A stretch of DNA of 64,000 bases from DASQFI01 sp035633215 (GCA_035633215.1 DASQFI010000068.1:1-64000); one strand, 5' to 3'; counted from the stretch's first letter, positions 48,666 through 58,181 are shown. Notes: generated by a model from the letters alone, not told the origin. A program made the numbers and translations.

Positions 48666-50043
48666 GGAAACCCTCCGCGCCTGGGTCATCGTCTGGTTCG
48701 TCGCCGCGCTGTTCATTCTGGTCAGACACTGGCGAGGCGCCGCCGCCGGCCTCGTGTTCACCTATGTGCTGACGCTCGCGGTCATGCACTGGCTCGCGCC
48801 CGTGATGTATTTGCTGCCCTGGTACACCAACGTCCGGTTCGACCTCACCGCCGATGGCCTGCGGCAGAGCACGTTTGCGATCCTCGGGTTCGCGGTCGGA
48901 AGCGAGGTGATGCTGGCGATCTCGAAGCGCCGCCACTTTGGTGTGTTCACGGTCTCGACGAGCGAGGGCACACCCGTCGACGCGCGGCTCGTGAACCTGT
49001 ACCTGCTGTCCGGCATCGTGCTCTACGCCGTCGTCTCGCCGATGGCGGGCCGGCTGCCGAGCGCGACGGCGCTCGTCTCGACGGGCGCGACGCTCGCGGT
49101 CGTGGCGATCGGCCTCAAGTGCTGGAACAGCTGGATCAGGAAGAGGCCCACGCTGCTGTGGGCGTGGCTGGCAGCGACGATGATGCTGCCGGTCTTGACG
49201 GTGCTCGCGCAGGGCTTCCTCGGATACGGTTTCGCGGCCATGCTCACCGTCTTCGCGTTCGTCGCGAGCTTCTATCGTCCGCGATGGAAAGTCATCGTGC
49301 TCGCGACGGTGCTCGGTTACCTGGGCATCTCGGTTTACGTCAATTACATGCGGGATCGCCGTGACATTCGCGCGGTCGTCTGGTCGGGCGCGAGCGTCCA
49401 GGACCGCGTGGACCAGTTGACCGCGACGTTCGCCACCGCCGAGTGGTTCGACGCCGACAACGTGGATCATCTGAACCTGATCGACTCGCGGCTGAATCAG
49501 GATTACCTGATCGGCGCCGCGGTGGGCTACATCGGCAGCGGGTTCGCCGAACATGCCCGCGGCACGACGTTCTGGGACGCCGCGGCGGCCGTCATTCCAC
49601 GCGCGCTTTGGCCCAACAAACCGGTCGTCGGCGGCAGCGGCGACCTCGTCAGCACCTACACGGGCATTCGGTTCGCCGAAGGCACGAGCGTCGGCATCGG
49701 CCAGGTGCTCGAGTCGTTCGTGAACTTCGGTACGCAGGGGGTCGTGATCTGCTTTCTGATCCTCGGCGCCGTCCTCACGTGGATCGATCGATCGGCCTTC
49801 GACCGGTTGCGCGTCGGCGACGCCAACGGATTCCTGATCTGGTACCTCCCGGGGTTGAGCCTGCTGCAGGTCGGCGGCTCATTCATGGAGGTGACGTCGA
49901 CGGCGGGCGCCGGTCTGGTCGTCGCCATCGTGCTCAACAAAGCGGCCGGCTACCTGCTGCATCGCGGTGAGGAATCGGAGCCGGAACCGGAACCGGAAAC
50001 CGTGACGGCCGAGTCGTCGGAGCGAACCGAGGTGTCTCTGTGA
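48658..50043 (+). CDS. Polytopic membrane protein, probable polysaccharide polymerase (Wzy-like)
   Basis: 461 residues with about ten to twelve helices and a long periplasmic loop (about 225-345) with NYMRDRRDIRAVVWSG, AKPVVGG-like AFWPNKPVVGG-type segments (ALWPNKPVVGGSGDLVSTYT) that resemble the large loop of O-antigen polymerases. The hydrophilic C-terminus contains an EPEPEPE simple repeat. Wzy-type enzymes join lipid-linked repeats in the periplasm, which would seem to be an alternative to ABC export, so this enzyme and the ABC pair may serve distinct steps. Sequence similarity among polymerases is low, so the call is by topology and context. Confidence 0.65.
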   Translation: MSEETLRAWVIVWFVAALFILVRHWRGAAAGLVFTYVLTLAVMHWLAPVMYLLPWYTNVRFDLTADGLRQSTFAILGFAVGSEVMLAISKRRHFGVFTVSTSEGTPVDARLVNLYLLSGIVLYAVVSPMAGRLPSATALVSTGATLAVVAIGLKCWNSWIRKRPTLLWAWLAATMMLPVLTVLAQGFLGYGFAAMLTVFAFVASFYRPRWKVIVLATVLGYLGISVYVNYMRDRRDIRAVVWSGASVQDRVDQLTATFATAEWFDADNVDHLNLIDSRLNQDYLIGAAVGYIGSGFAEHARGTTFWDAAAAVIPRALWPNKPVVGGSGDLVSTYTGIRFAEGTSVGIGQVLESFVNFGTQGVVICFLILGAVLTWIDRSAFDRLRVGDANGFLIWYLPGLSLLQVGGSFMEVTSTAGAGLVVAIVLNKAAGYLLHRGEESEPEPEPETVTAESSERTEVSL

Positions 50044-51152
50044 CGCGTCCGTGCCTGGCGGCGATCACGCTCGATCCCAAGGGCGGCGGCGTCGCGGTCG
50101 TGTCGCGACTGTTGTGGCGCGTGTTCTCCGACCGCTGGGGCGACCAGACGCGGCTGTTCACGCTCCTCGAGGACACGGGGTTGCTCGAGTCGCTCGACTC
50201 GTCGACCGCGACGCGCGTGCGATTCGGCACCGCGCTCGCCGGTGGCCAGGCGTTTGGTCAGTGCCGGTGGGTCTTCTATTCGCACCTGTCCGTGGCACGC
50301 GTGCAGAGCTTCGTGCCCGCGCCCTTCCGGCGGCCGTACGGCGTGTTCCTGCACGGCATCGAAGCCTGGCAGCCGTTGGCGCCACCGCAGCGGCGCGTGC
50401 TGCAGGGCGCCGCGCTTCGCGTCGCCAACTCGCACTTCACGGCCGATCGCGTCCTCGAAGCCAATCCCGACGCCGGTCCGATTCTGGTCTGTCCGCTGAC
50501 CGTCGAACCTGAGGAGACGCCGCACGGCGCGACCATTCGTGATGCGCGCGTGCCGCCCGGCACGCCGACCGTGCTCATCGTCGCCAGAATGCTCTCGGCC
50601 GAGCGCTACAAGGGGCACGACGCGCTGCTCGAAGCCTGGCCGGTCGTGAAGGCTCATCTGCCAGGCGCGCGGCTGGTCTGTGTCGGCGATGGCGACGACG
50701 CCCCGCGACTGCAGCAGAAGGCGCACGAGCTCGGCCTGGGCGGCGAAACGCTGTTCACCGGCTTCGTGTCGACGCACGACCTCCAGGACTGGTACGCCAA
50801 CGCCTCGGTGTTTGCGATGCCGAGCCGGGGCGAAGGGTTCGGGCTCGTTTACCTCGAAGCGATGTCGCACGGCCTGCCGTGCATCGGTTCGGTGCACGAC
50901 GCGGCCGGCGAGATCATCGACGACGGCGTGACGGGACATCTGGTGAATCAATCGGATCCTCGCGAGCTCGGCGCCGTCCTGCTCGGCTTGCTGACCAATC
51001 AGGAGCGCAGGAGAGAGATGGGCGCGGCTGGTCTTCATCGCTTCCAGCGCGATTTCAGCTACGAGGCGTTTTCACGCCGGGTGATCTCCCTGCTCGAAGA
51101 CACCTTCCTGGCCGCTGACGCCGCGGAAGCGTCCGAGGCGACGACACGCTGA
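50040..51152 (+). CDS. GT4-family glycosyltransferase
   Basis: 370 residues. The start is GTG 50040, overlapping the previous stop by 4 bp. N-terminal LAAITLDPKGGGVAVVSRLL; HGIEAWQPLAPPQRRVLQGA; C-terminal GT4 motifs TVLIVARMLSAERYKGHDAL and MPSRGEGFGLVYLEAMSHGL with the full E-x7-E. Retaining transfer of a sugar to the repeat unit. One base is shared with the next start (TGATG). Confidence 0.9.
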   Translation: MTRPCLAAITLDPKGGGVAVVSRLLWRVFSDRWGDQTRLFTLLEDTGLLESLDSSTATRVRFGTALAGGQAFGQCRWVFYSHLSVARVQSFVPAPFRRPYGVFLHGIEAWQPLAPPQRRVLQGAALRVANSHFTADRVLEANPDAGPILVCPLTVEPEETPHGATIRDARVPPGTPTVLIVARMLSAERYKGHDALLEAWPVVKAHLPGARLVCVGDGDDAPRLQQKAHELGLGGETLFTGFVSTHDLQDWYANASVFAMPSRGEGFGLVYLEAMSHGLPCIGSVHDAAGEIIDDGVTGHLVNQSDPRELGAVLLGLLTNQERRREMGAAGLHRFQRDFSYEAFSRRVISLLEDTFLAADAAEASEATTR

Positions 51153-52375
51153 TGGCGGCCAACGTCCTGCAGGTCATCCCGGCGATCGCCCCCCGATATG
51201 GCGGGCCGAGTGCCGCCATGATCGGCATGTGCCAGGCGCTGTGGAGCCTGAACGTCTCGACGCTCGTCGTCACGACGGACGCCGATGGCGAGGGCCGGCT
51301 CGACGTGAGCGAGGGAGAAGTCCAGGATTACGAAGGCATTCCCACGCTGTTTTTTCCGCGGCAGGCCAGCGAGGCCTATAAGTTCTCCCGGCCGCTTGCC
51401 GGGTGGCTGCGGCACCACGTGCGTGATTTCGACGTGGTGCACGTGCATGCCGTGTTCTCGCACTCGTCGGTCGCCGCGGCGCGTGCGTGCCTGAACGCGG
51501 GCATTCCGTACGTGCTGCGTCCGCTTGGCACGCTCGACCCCTGGAGTCTGAACCGCCGCCGGTGGCGCAAGCAGCTGCTGATTCGGTTTGGCGCGGGCCG
51601 GCTTCTGGCCGGCGCGGCGGCGATGCATTACACGACCGATCAGGAGCGTCGACGGGCCGAGAGCGGCCTGCCGTGGCTCCCGCGCGGCGCGGTCATTCCG
51701 CTCGGCGTCGACGAAACGCTGTTTGCCGGCACGACGCGGACGAACGCGTCACCCTACATCCTCACGCTCTGTCGTCTGGATCCGAAGAAGGGCGTCGATC
51801 TGCTCATCCACGCGTTTCATGACGTCGTCAGCGCCGGAACGGCCGGTGAGTGGCGGCTCGTCATTGCCGGGGACGGCGACCCGGCCTACGTTGCGAAGCT
51901 GCGGGAAGCGGCCTCGAACGGCGCGGGAAAATCGCGGATCGCCTTCGAGGGCTGGGTGACGGGCGAGTCGCGCCTGTCGCTGCTGCGTCACGCCAGTCTG
52001 TTCGCGTTGCCGTCGTCGCAGGAGAACTTCGGCATCGCGGTCGTCGAGGCGTTGGCGTGCGGCGTGCCGGCGATCGTCAGCCCTGAAGTGAACCTCGCGT
52101 CGGAGATCGAAGCGAACCAGGCGGGTTGGATCGTGCCGCGGGATCGCACCGCGCTCGCCGAGGGCCTCGGCCGGGCAATCGCCGATCCGGCGGGGATCGT
52201 CGAGCGCCGCGTCCGCGCGCGCGCATTCGCGGATCGCTACCGCTGGAGCACGGTGGGCGAGGCGCTGCTGCGGCTGTACGACGACATTCTCTCCAGGCGC
52301 GCGGCGGTCGATCGGCACCTCGGTGCGGTGACGAACGAGGCGTATCGCGCGGCCCGCGAGCGGCCTGAGCTCTGA
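51152..52375 (+). CDS. GT4-family glycosyltransferase
   Basis: 407 residues. NVLQVIPAIAPRYGGPSAAM is a typical start, followed by VVHVHAVFSHSSVAAAR, PYVLRPLGTLDPWSLN (a WsaF/WcaI-like segment) and the donor domain LTLCRLDPKKGVDLLI with LPSSQENFGIAVVEALACGV (E-x7-E intact). This subgroup is frequent in capsule loci with asparagine-synthase-like amidotransferases, as here: the next gene is one. One-base overlap with the upstream gene; stop one base before the next ATG. Confidence 0.9.
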   Translation: MAANVLQVIPAIAPRYGGPSAAMIGMCQALWSLNVSTLVVTTDADGEGRLDVSEGEVQDYEGIPTLFFPRQASEAYKFSRPLAGWLRHHVRDFDVVHVHAVFSHSSVAAARACLNAGIPYVLRPLGTLDPWSLNRRRWRKQLLIRFGAGRLLAGAAAMHYTTDQERRRAESGLPWLPRGAVIPLGVDETLFAGTTRTNASPYILTLCRLDPKKGVDLLIHAFHDVVSAGTAGEWRLVIAGDGDPAYVAKLREAASNGAGKSRIAFEGWVTGESRLSLLRHASLFALPSSQENFGIAVVEALACGVPAIVSPEVNLASEIEANQAGWIVPRDRTALAEGLGRAIADPAGIVERRVRARAFADRYRWSTVGEALLRLYDDILSRRAAVDRHLGAVTNEAYRAARERPEL

Positions 52376-52376
52376 T

Positions 52377-54317
52377 ATGTGCGGCATCGCCGGAGGGCTG
52401 TTCTGGAATTCGGAGACGGGACGCGGCGGCCGCGAAGCCTCCGTCCGCCGCATGGTGCACGGCCTCGCGCATCGCGGGCCGGACGGCGAGGGCGTCGTGC
52501 GCTGCGAGACGCCGGCGCGCGGGGGCACGGCCGCGCCGACGGTGATCTTCGGCCATCGACGCCTCTCGATCATCGACCTCAGCGATCGCGCGAGCCAGCC
52601 GATGGCCAGTCCGCGCGCGCCGATCTGGCTGACCTATAACGGCGAGATCTACAACTTCCGCGACGTGCGGCGGGAGCTCGAAGCGCGCGGACGAACGTTT
52701 CATTCCGGGTCGGACACCGAGGTCATCCTCCAAGGCTACGAGGAGTGGGGAGCGTCGGTCGTCGAGCGGTTGCGCGGCATGTTCGCCTTCGCGCTCTGGG
52801 ACGGCGCCACGCAGCGGCTCTGGCTGGCCCGAGATCGACTGGGGATCAAGCCGCTCTACGTCTATCGCGGGAATGGCTACGTCCTGTTTGCGTCCGAGGT
52901 GCGCGCGCTCCTCGCCTCCGGCCTGGTGCCGCGGACGCTGGACCGCGCGGCGCTGGATCAGTTTCTCGCGTACCAGAGCGTCCCAGAGCCGCTGACGCTC
53001 GTCCGCGACGTCCGAATGCTCGGTCCGGGCCACATCGTCCGCGTGGGCGCGGACGGACGGGAGGTCGCGAGGCGGTACTGGGATCTGCTGGATTCGGCGA
53101 CGGCGAAGATCACCGCGTCTCCGGAAGACAGCCGCCGGCGCGTGCGCCAGCTGCTCGAGGAGGCGACCGCCCTGCATCTGGTCAGCGACGTCGGGGTCGG
53201 CGTGTTCCTGTCCGGCGGGATTGACTCGGGTGCGATCGCGGCGCTCGTGCGGCAAGCGGGCGTCGTGCCCCGGACGTTCTCGGTCGCGTTCACCGGCACG
53301 GACTACGATGAGTCGCCCTACGCGCGAGCGATGGCCAGGGCGCTCCAGACGAATCACACGGAGATCTCGCTCAGCGAATCGGACATCCTCGCGCAGATCC
53401 CGCAGGCGCTCGCGAGCGTGGACCATCCGAGCGGCGACGGCACGAACACGTTCGTCATCGCGCGGGCCGTGCGGGAGGCCGGGCTCAAGGTCGCGCTCTC
53501 GGGCCTCGGCGGCGACGAGTTCTTCGGCGGATATCCGTCGTTCCGCCGGCTGCGGCGGGTCGCGGCGCTGGCGGCGGCGTGGCGGCATTCGCCGGCCTTC
53601 ATGCGGCGCGTAGCGGCCCGCGCCGTGCGCACGCTTGGCGGGTCGTCGGTCGCCTCCGTCAAGACCGCGGCCGTGCTCGAAAGCGACGGCACGCTGCCGC
53701 AGACGTTCCCGCTCCTGCGCCAGCTGTTTCCGGAACGACAGCGGCTCGAGCTGCTGGGGCCGGAGATTGTGGAGATCTCGCGGCACCTGGGTGATCCATA
53801 CGTCTTTCTCCTGCAGCGCACGCTCGATCGCGAAGCGGACCTGGACCTGATGTCGCTCGTCTCGTACGCTGAAGCGCGCACGTACATGCACGACGTCCTG
53901 CTGCGCGACACGGATCAGATGAGCATGTGTCACGGCCTCGAAATCCGTGTGCCGCTCCTCGATCACCAGCTCGTCGAGTATCTGATGAGCCTGCCCGAGT
54001 CGGCGAAGACGGCTCAGGGGCCGCCCAAGCCGCTGCTCACGGGCAGTCTCGACCGCGAATTGCCGGCCTTCTGCGTCGCCCGTCCGAAGCGCGGGTTCGT
54101 CCTGCCGCTCGACGACTGGATGCGCACCAGCCTGCGGTCCCTGTGCGAAGAACAGCTCGGCGCCAACGGTCTGGCCGGCCGGAGCATCTTCCGCCCCGCT
54201 GCCGTGGAATCCGTGTGGCGATCGTTCCTCACCGGCAAACCGCGCACGACGTGGTCGCGGCCGTGGGCACTCGTCACGCTGAACAACTGGCTGGACCGAA
54301 CCGGAGTCAAGGAATGA
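52377..54317 (+). CDS. Asparagine-synthase-like amidotransferase
   Basis: 646 residues. MCGIAGG at the start gives the Ntn-type Cys2 nucleophile of the glutaminase domain (1-210), with HRRLSIIDLSDRASQPM and YNGEIYNFR. The synthetase domain (about 240-625) has the PP-loop VFLSGGIDSGAIAAL. Asparagine synthases in polysaccharide loci amidate uronic-acid or other carboxyl groups or are diverted to glycan modification. The length and context resemble the amidotransferases of exosortase-linked exopolysaccharide loci, but no exosortase gene was seen in the window. Free-standing Asn synthesis is the alternative. The stop overlaps the next gene by 4 bp. Confidence 0.88.
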   Translation: MCGIAGGLFWNSETGRGGREASVRRMVHGLAHRGPDGEGVVRCETPARGGTAAPTVIFGHRRLSIIDLSDRASQPMASPRAPIWLTYNGEIYNFRDVRRELEARGRTFHSGSDTEVILQGYEEWGASVVERLRGMFAFALWDGATQRLWLARDRLGIKPLYVYRGNGYVLFASEVRALLASGLVPRTLDRAALDQFLAYQSVPEPLTLVRDVRMLGPGHIVRVGADGREVARRYWDLLDSATAKITASPEDSRRRVRQLLEEATALHLVSDVGVGVFLSGGIDSGAIAALVRQAGVVPRTFSVAFTGTDYDESPYARAMARALQTNHTEISLSESDILAQIPQALASVDHPSGDGTNTFVIARAVREAGLKVALSGLGGDEFFGGYPSFRRLRRVAALAAAWRHSPAFMRRVAARAVRTLGGSSVASVKTAAVLESDGTLPQTFPLLRQLFPERQRLELLGPEIVEISRHLGDPYVFLLQRTLDREADLDLMSLVSYAEARTYMHDVLLRDTDQMSMCHGLEIRVPLLDHQLVEYLMSLPESAKTAQGPPKPLLTGSLDRELPAFCVARPKRGFVLPLDDWMRTSLRSLCEEQLGANGLAGRSIFRPAAVESVWRSFLTGKPRTTWSRPWALVTLNNWLDRTGVKE

Positions 54318-55240
54318 CGGACCCGCGCGCGCCCGTCACCCTGGTCGTGTTGACCTTCAACGAAGAGCGCAACCTTCCGGCGTGCCTCGAGAACGTCGCG
54401 GGCTGGGCGGCCGATATGGTCGTGGTCGACTCCGGCAGCACGGACCGTACGGTTGCCCTTGCCAGGGAATTTGGCGCGCGGGTCGTCGAGCATCCGTTCG
54501 AGACGCACACGCGTCAGTGGCAGTGGGCGCTGGCGAACGTGCCCCTCACCACCGACTGGGTGCTGGCGCTCGATGCTGATCAGCGGCTGACGCCGGAGCT
54601 CCGCGCGGAAATCGCGGAGCGGTTGCAGCAGCCCGGCGAGACCGTCGGGTTCTTCCTCAATCGCCGGCAGATCTTTCGCGGGCGGTGGATCCGTCACGGC
54701 GGGTACTACCCGAAATACCTGTTGAAGCTCTTCCGGCGGGCGTCGGTGTCGCTCGACGACACGGAGCTTGTGGATCATCACTTCCAGGTCGCGGGTCGCA
54801 CGGAGAATCTCCGGTTCGACATGATCGAGGACAACCAGAACGAGGCGTCGATCGCGGTCTGGATCGCCAAGCACAACCGGTACGCGACGCTGCAGGCCCG
54901 GCAGGACGTGCTGCACGAGTCGCTGGCTGACCCCGCGGCGGGCGAATCGAGCGCGCCGGCCAGCCCGCCGGCACATCGCGCCGGCGGTCCCGATGCCCGC
55001 ACCCGTCGCCTCAAGCGCGTGTGGGGCCGCCTGCCGCTCTTCGTCAGGCCGTGCCTCTATGTGTTCTATCGGTACGTGCTGCGGCTCGGCTTCCTCGACG
55101 GCAAAGAGGGATTCGTGTTTCACGTGCTGCAGGGCTTCTGGTATCGGCTGCTCGTGGATATCAACACCGACGAGCTGCGATCGCGCGCGGCTGTCCGGAA
55201 CGACGACACGGCGCGCGAAGTAAAGCTCCCGATTCGTTGA
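54314..55240 (+). CDS. GT2-family glycosyltransferase (WaaE/KdtX-like)
   Basis: 308 residues from the ATG overlapping the upstream stop. GT-A elements: VTLVVLTFNEERNLPACLEN, MVVVDSGSTDRTV, the donor/metal site WVLALDADQRLTPEL near 77, and the WaaE-type segment RWIRHGGYYPKYLLKLFRR, followed by VDHHFQVAGR. A disordered Ala/Pro-rich insert (GESSAPASPPAHRAGG) precedes the last amphipathic helices (LFVRPCLYVFYRYVLRLGFL). In LPS biosynthesis WaaE adds a glucose; here it most likely adds one sugar to the repeat unit. The start of the next gene is 16 bp away. Confidence 0.88.
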   Translation: MTDPRAPVTLVVLTFNEERNLPACLENVAGWAADMVVVDSGSTDRTVALAREFGARVVEHPFETHTRQWQWALANVPLTTDWVLALDADQRLTPELRAEIAERLQQPGETVGFFLNRRQIFRGRWIRHGGYYPKYLLKLFRRASVSLDDTELVDHHFQVAGRTENLRFDMIEDNQNEASIAVWIAKHNRYATLQARQDVLHESLADPAAGESSAPASPPAHRAGGPDARTRRLKRVWGRLPLFVRPCLYVFYRYVLRLGFLDGKEGFVFHVLQGFWYRLLVDINTDELRSRAAVRNDDTAREVKLPIR

Positions 55241-55256
55241 GACTCAAGACACTCCA

Positions 55257-57020
55257 GTGAACATTCTCGGCATCAACGCCTACCACGGCGACGTCTCGGC
55301 CGTCCTCGTGCGCGACGGCGAGCTCGTGGCCGCGGTCGAGGAAGAGCGCTTCCGGCGCATCAAACATGTCGCGGGCTTCCCGCACCACGCGGTGCGGGCC
55401 TGCCTCGAGATGGCCGGCATCACCGCCGCCGATCTCGATCACGTCGGCGTGTCCCGGGATCCGCGCGCGCACCTGGCGCGCAAGGCGCTGTTTGCGCTGC
55501 GGCATCGGCCGACGGGCGGACTCGTCCGTGATCGTGCGGCCAATTACCGGCGCGTCGGCGCGATTCCGGAGACGCTGGCCGCGTCGCTCGGGCTCGCGAG
55601 CGGCGACAAGCGTCCGGCCGTGCATTGGGTCGAACATCATCCGGCGCATCTGGCGAGCGCGTTCTTCGTCTCGCCGTTCGACGAGGCGGCGGTCTGCGCG
55701 ATCGACGGCTTCGGCGACTTCGTCAGCACGTCGCGCGCGATTGGCCGCGGATCCTCGCTCAAGCTGCTCGGACGCACGTTCTTCCCGCACTCGCTCGGCG
55801 TGGTCTACCTCGCCATCACGCAGTATCTCGGCTTCATGAGATTCGGCGACGAGTTCAAGGTCATGGGACTCGCGCCGTATGGCGAGCCGACCGCGGTGGA
55901 AGAGATCCGCAAGCTGGTGCGGCTGCTCCCGGACGGCGACTTCGAGCTCGACCTCGAGTATTTCCAGCACTGGTCCGGCGGCGCGGGCATGACGTGGGAT
56001 GACGGCGAGCCGCTGCTCGATCGGGTCTTCAGCGACAGGCTCGAAGCGCTGCTCGGACCGGCGAGACGCCCCGAGGAGCCGCTCACGGCTCGTCACGAAG
56101 CGATCGCGGCGTCCCTGCAAGTCGTCTTCGAGGAGTGCGCCTTCCACGTGCTGCGAGGTCTCCACGCCGCCACGAAGCTCCCGCGCCTGTGTCTGGCCGG
56201 CGGCTGCGCGATGAACAGCGTCGCCAACGGCAAGATCCGCGACGAGACGCCGTTCACGGACGTGTACATCCAGCCGGCGGCCGGCGACAACGGCACGGCG
56301 CTTGGCGCGGCGTACTGGGTCTGGAATCAGGTCCTTCAGCAGCCGCGGCGATTCGTGATGTCTCACGGGTACTGGGGGCCGTCGTTCGAGAACGGATCGA
56401 TCGACTCGGCGCTCGCGGCCCGATCCGCGGAGCTGCGCGCGCTCGGCTGCGAGCGGCGCACGATCGCCGACGAGCAGGCGCTGTGCGACTGGACCGCGGC
56501 GCGCATCGCCGATGGCCTCGTCGTCGGCTGGTTTCAGGGACGGATGGAGTGGGGGGCGCGCGCGCTCGGCAACCGGAGCATTCTCGCCGACCCGCGGCGC
56601 GCCGACATGCGCGAGATCATCAACACGAAGATCAAGTTCCGCGAGAAGTTCCGTCCGTTCGCGCCGTCGGTGCTCGCCGAAGCGCACGCAGACTTCTTCA
56701 CGGGCTCCGTGCCGGACCCGTTCATGATACAGGTCTATCCGGTTCAATCCGATAAACAGGGCGTGATTCCCGCGGTCACGCACGTCGACGGATCCGGACG
56801 GCTGCAGACCGTCGATCGCGCCGCCAACCCGCTCTACTGGAGACTCATCCGCGCGTTCGAGCAGCGCACCGGCGTGCCGATGCTGTTGAACACGTCGTTC
56901 AATGAAAACGAGCCCGTCGTCCTCCAGCCCTCGGAAGCGCTCGACTGCTTTCTCCGAACGCGCATGGATGTGCTCGTGCTCGGTAATCACGTGGTAACGA
57001 AGAGGGAATTGATCGATTGA
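55257..57020 (+). CDS. Carbamoyltransferase, NodU/CmcH family
   Basis: 587 residues from GTG 55257. N-terminal Kae1-like ATPase fold (MNILGINAYHGDVSAVLVRD, EEERFRRIKHVAGFP, VEHHPAHLASAFFVSPFD with metal-binding His residues) and the C-terminal NodU domain (GNRSILADPRRADMREIIN, KFRPFAPSVLAE, LNTSFNENEPVV). These enzymes transfer a carbamoyl group from carbamoyl phosphate via carbamoyl-AMP to a sugar hydroxyl, so the exopolysaccharide is probably O-carbamoylated. Its last four codons and stop lie in the left arm of the palindrome 57006-57127, so the C-terminal ELID is repeat-encoded. Confidence 0.93.
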   Translation: MNILGINAYHGDVSAVLVRDGELVAAVEEERFRRIKHVAGFPHHAVRACLEMAGITAADLDHVGVSRDPRAHLARKALFALRHRPTGGLVRDRAANYRRVGAIPETLAASLGLASGDKRPAVHWVEHHPAHLASAFFVSPFDEAAVCAIDGFGDFVSTSRAIGRGSSLKLLGRTFFPHSLGVVYLAITQYLGFMRFGDEFKVMGLAPYGEPTAVEEIRKLVRLLPDGDFELDLEYFQHWSGGAGMTWDDGEPLLDRVFSDRLEALLGPARRPEEPLTARHEAIAASLQVVFEECAFHVLRGLHAATKLPRLCLAGGCAMNSVANGKIRDETPFTDVYIQPAAGDNGTALGAAYWVWNQVLQQPRRFVMSHGYWGPSFENGSIDSALAARSAELRALGCERRTIADEQALCDWTAARIADGLVVGWFQGRMEWGARALGNRSILADPRRADMREIINTKIKFREKFRPFAPSVLAEAHADFFTGSVPDPFMIQVYPVQSDKQGVIPAVTHVDGSGRLQTVDRAANPLYWRLIRAFEQRTGVPMLLNTSFNENEPVVLQPSEALDCFLRTRMDVLVLGNHVVTKRELID

Positions 57021-57127
57021 TCGATCGATCAATCGATCGACTGAAGATCGCTCCCACAAATTCGGGCCAATGAAGACAAGCAAGCTCTTGAATAGAGCGA
57101 TAGAGCGATCGATCAATCGATCAATTC
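57006..57127. repeat. 122-bp junction palindrome of GATC-rich units
   Basis: Perfect 22-bp arms (57006-57027 and 57106-57127) consist of repeated GATCGATT/AATCGATC units; inside, AGAGCGATAGAGCGAT (57096-57109) adds a second tandem. The left arm contains the stop codon of the carbamoyltransferase gene; the right arm ends on the base before the ATG (57128) of the SDR gene. Low-GC, strongly repetitive sequence in a GC-rich locus. Confidence 0.9.
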
Positions 57128-58156
57128 ATGGAGACCCTCATGGACTGGCGTAGTACTAAGACGCTCGTGACCGGCGGCGCGTCGTTCATCGGATCGCATC
57201 TGGTGGACGCGCTCATCGCGAAGGGCGCGAAAGTGCGCGTCGTGGACAACCTCTCGAGCGGGCGGATGGACAACATCCGGACGCATGTCGAGACCGGCCG
57301 CGTCGAGTTCACCCAGGGCGATCTCAGCGATCCGCAGGTCGTCGACCAGGCCGTGCGAGGCGTCAACCTCGTCTTTCACCTCGCCGCCGATCACGGCGGC
57401 CGCGGCTACGTGGACCTCCACCAGGTCGCGTGCGCGACGAACCTCCTGCTCGACGGCCTGGTCTTCAAGGCGTGCCACACGGCCCGCGTGGACAAAGTCG
57501 TGTACGCCTCCTCGGGGTGCGTGTACCCGAATCATCTGCAGACCAACCCCGGGCAGATCCTCTATCTCACGGAAAACCTGGTCGGTCCGCCGTACGACGC
57601 GGACAATATGTACGGCTGGGCCAAGCTCATGGCCGAGATGACCCTCCGCGCCTACACGGAAGAGACCGGGATGAAGTCGGCCAACTGCCGGTACTTCACG
57701 GTCTACGGCGATCGGGGTCACGAGAACCACGCGGTCATCGCGATGATCGCGCGGGCCTTCGTCAAGCAGGACCCATACGTCGTCTGGGGCACGGGCGAGC
57801 AGATCCGCAACTGGACGCACGTCAGCGACATCGTGAGCGGCACCATCCTCGCCGCCGAGAAGATCGACGACGGCGCGCCGGTCAATCTGGGCACGATGGA
57901 ACGGACGCGCGTGATCGATTGCGCCCGCGAGGTGCTCCGCTACACTGGCCACAACGCCAGGATCGAGCTCCATCCCGAGATGCCGACCGGGCCGCTCAAC
58001 CGCGTCGCGGACAACTCGCTCGCCAGGATGCTGCTCGGCTGGGAGCCGCAGGTGAAGTTCATGGACGGACTGCACCGGACGATCGACTGGTACTTCGCGT
58101 CGAAGGATCGGGAAGCGATCTCGTCGAATCTGGACGCGAGGTTGACGGAGCGATAG
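57128..58156 (+). CDS. NAD-dependent nucleotide-sugar epimerase (extended SDR)
   Basis: 342 residues. TLVTGGASFIGSHLVDALI, VFHLAADHGGRGYVDLHQV, the catalytic Ser in VYASSGCVYPNHLQ and Y-x3-K at DNMYGWAKLM near 159, with the GDP-mannose 3,5-epimerase/UDP-hexose-epimerase style (NCRYFTVYGDRGHENHA). An NDP-hexose epimerase or reductase is the likely activity. The ATG sits directly against a palindrome arm, with no recognisable Shine-Dalgarno; a second in-frame ATG 12 bp downstream (57140) has GGAGACCCTC before it, which may be the true start. Confidence 0.9.
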   Translation: METLMDWRSTKTLVTGGASFIGSHLVDALIAKGAKVRVVDNLSSGRMDNIRTHVETGRVEFTQGDLSDPQVVDQAVRGVNLVFHLAADHGGRGYVDLHQVACATNLLLDGLVFKACHTARVDKVVYASSGCVYPNHLQTNPGQILYLTENLVGPPYDADNMYGWAKLMAEMTLRAYTEETGMKSANCRYFTVYGDRGHENHAVIAMIARAFVKQDPYVVWGTGEQIRNWTHVSDIVSGTILAAEKIDDGAPVNLGTMERTRVIDCAREVLRYTGHNARIELHPEMPTGPLNRVADNSLARMLLGWEPQVKFMDGLHRTIDWYFASKDREAISSNLDARLTER

Positions 58157-58181
58157 ATGCACCGACGAGTGCGATCCTGGC

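Noticed and set aside
52077..53966. Minus-strand open frame opposite the asparagine-synthase-like gene
   Set aside because: Shadow frame; lacks any conserved feature, and the plus-strand gene is a complete amidotransferase.
57006..57127. GATC-rich repeat taken for a replication origin
   Set aside because: GATC clusters occur at some origins, but there are no DnaA boxes (TTATCCACA-like) and it sits inside a coupled operon.
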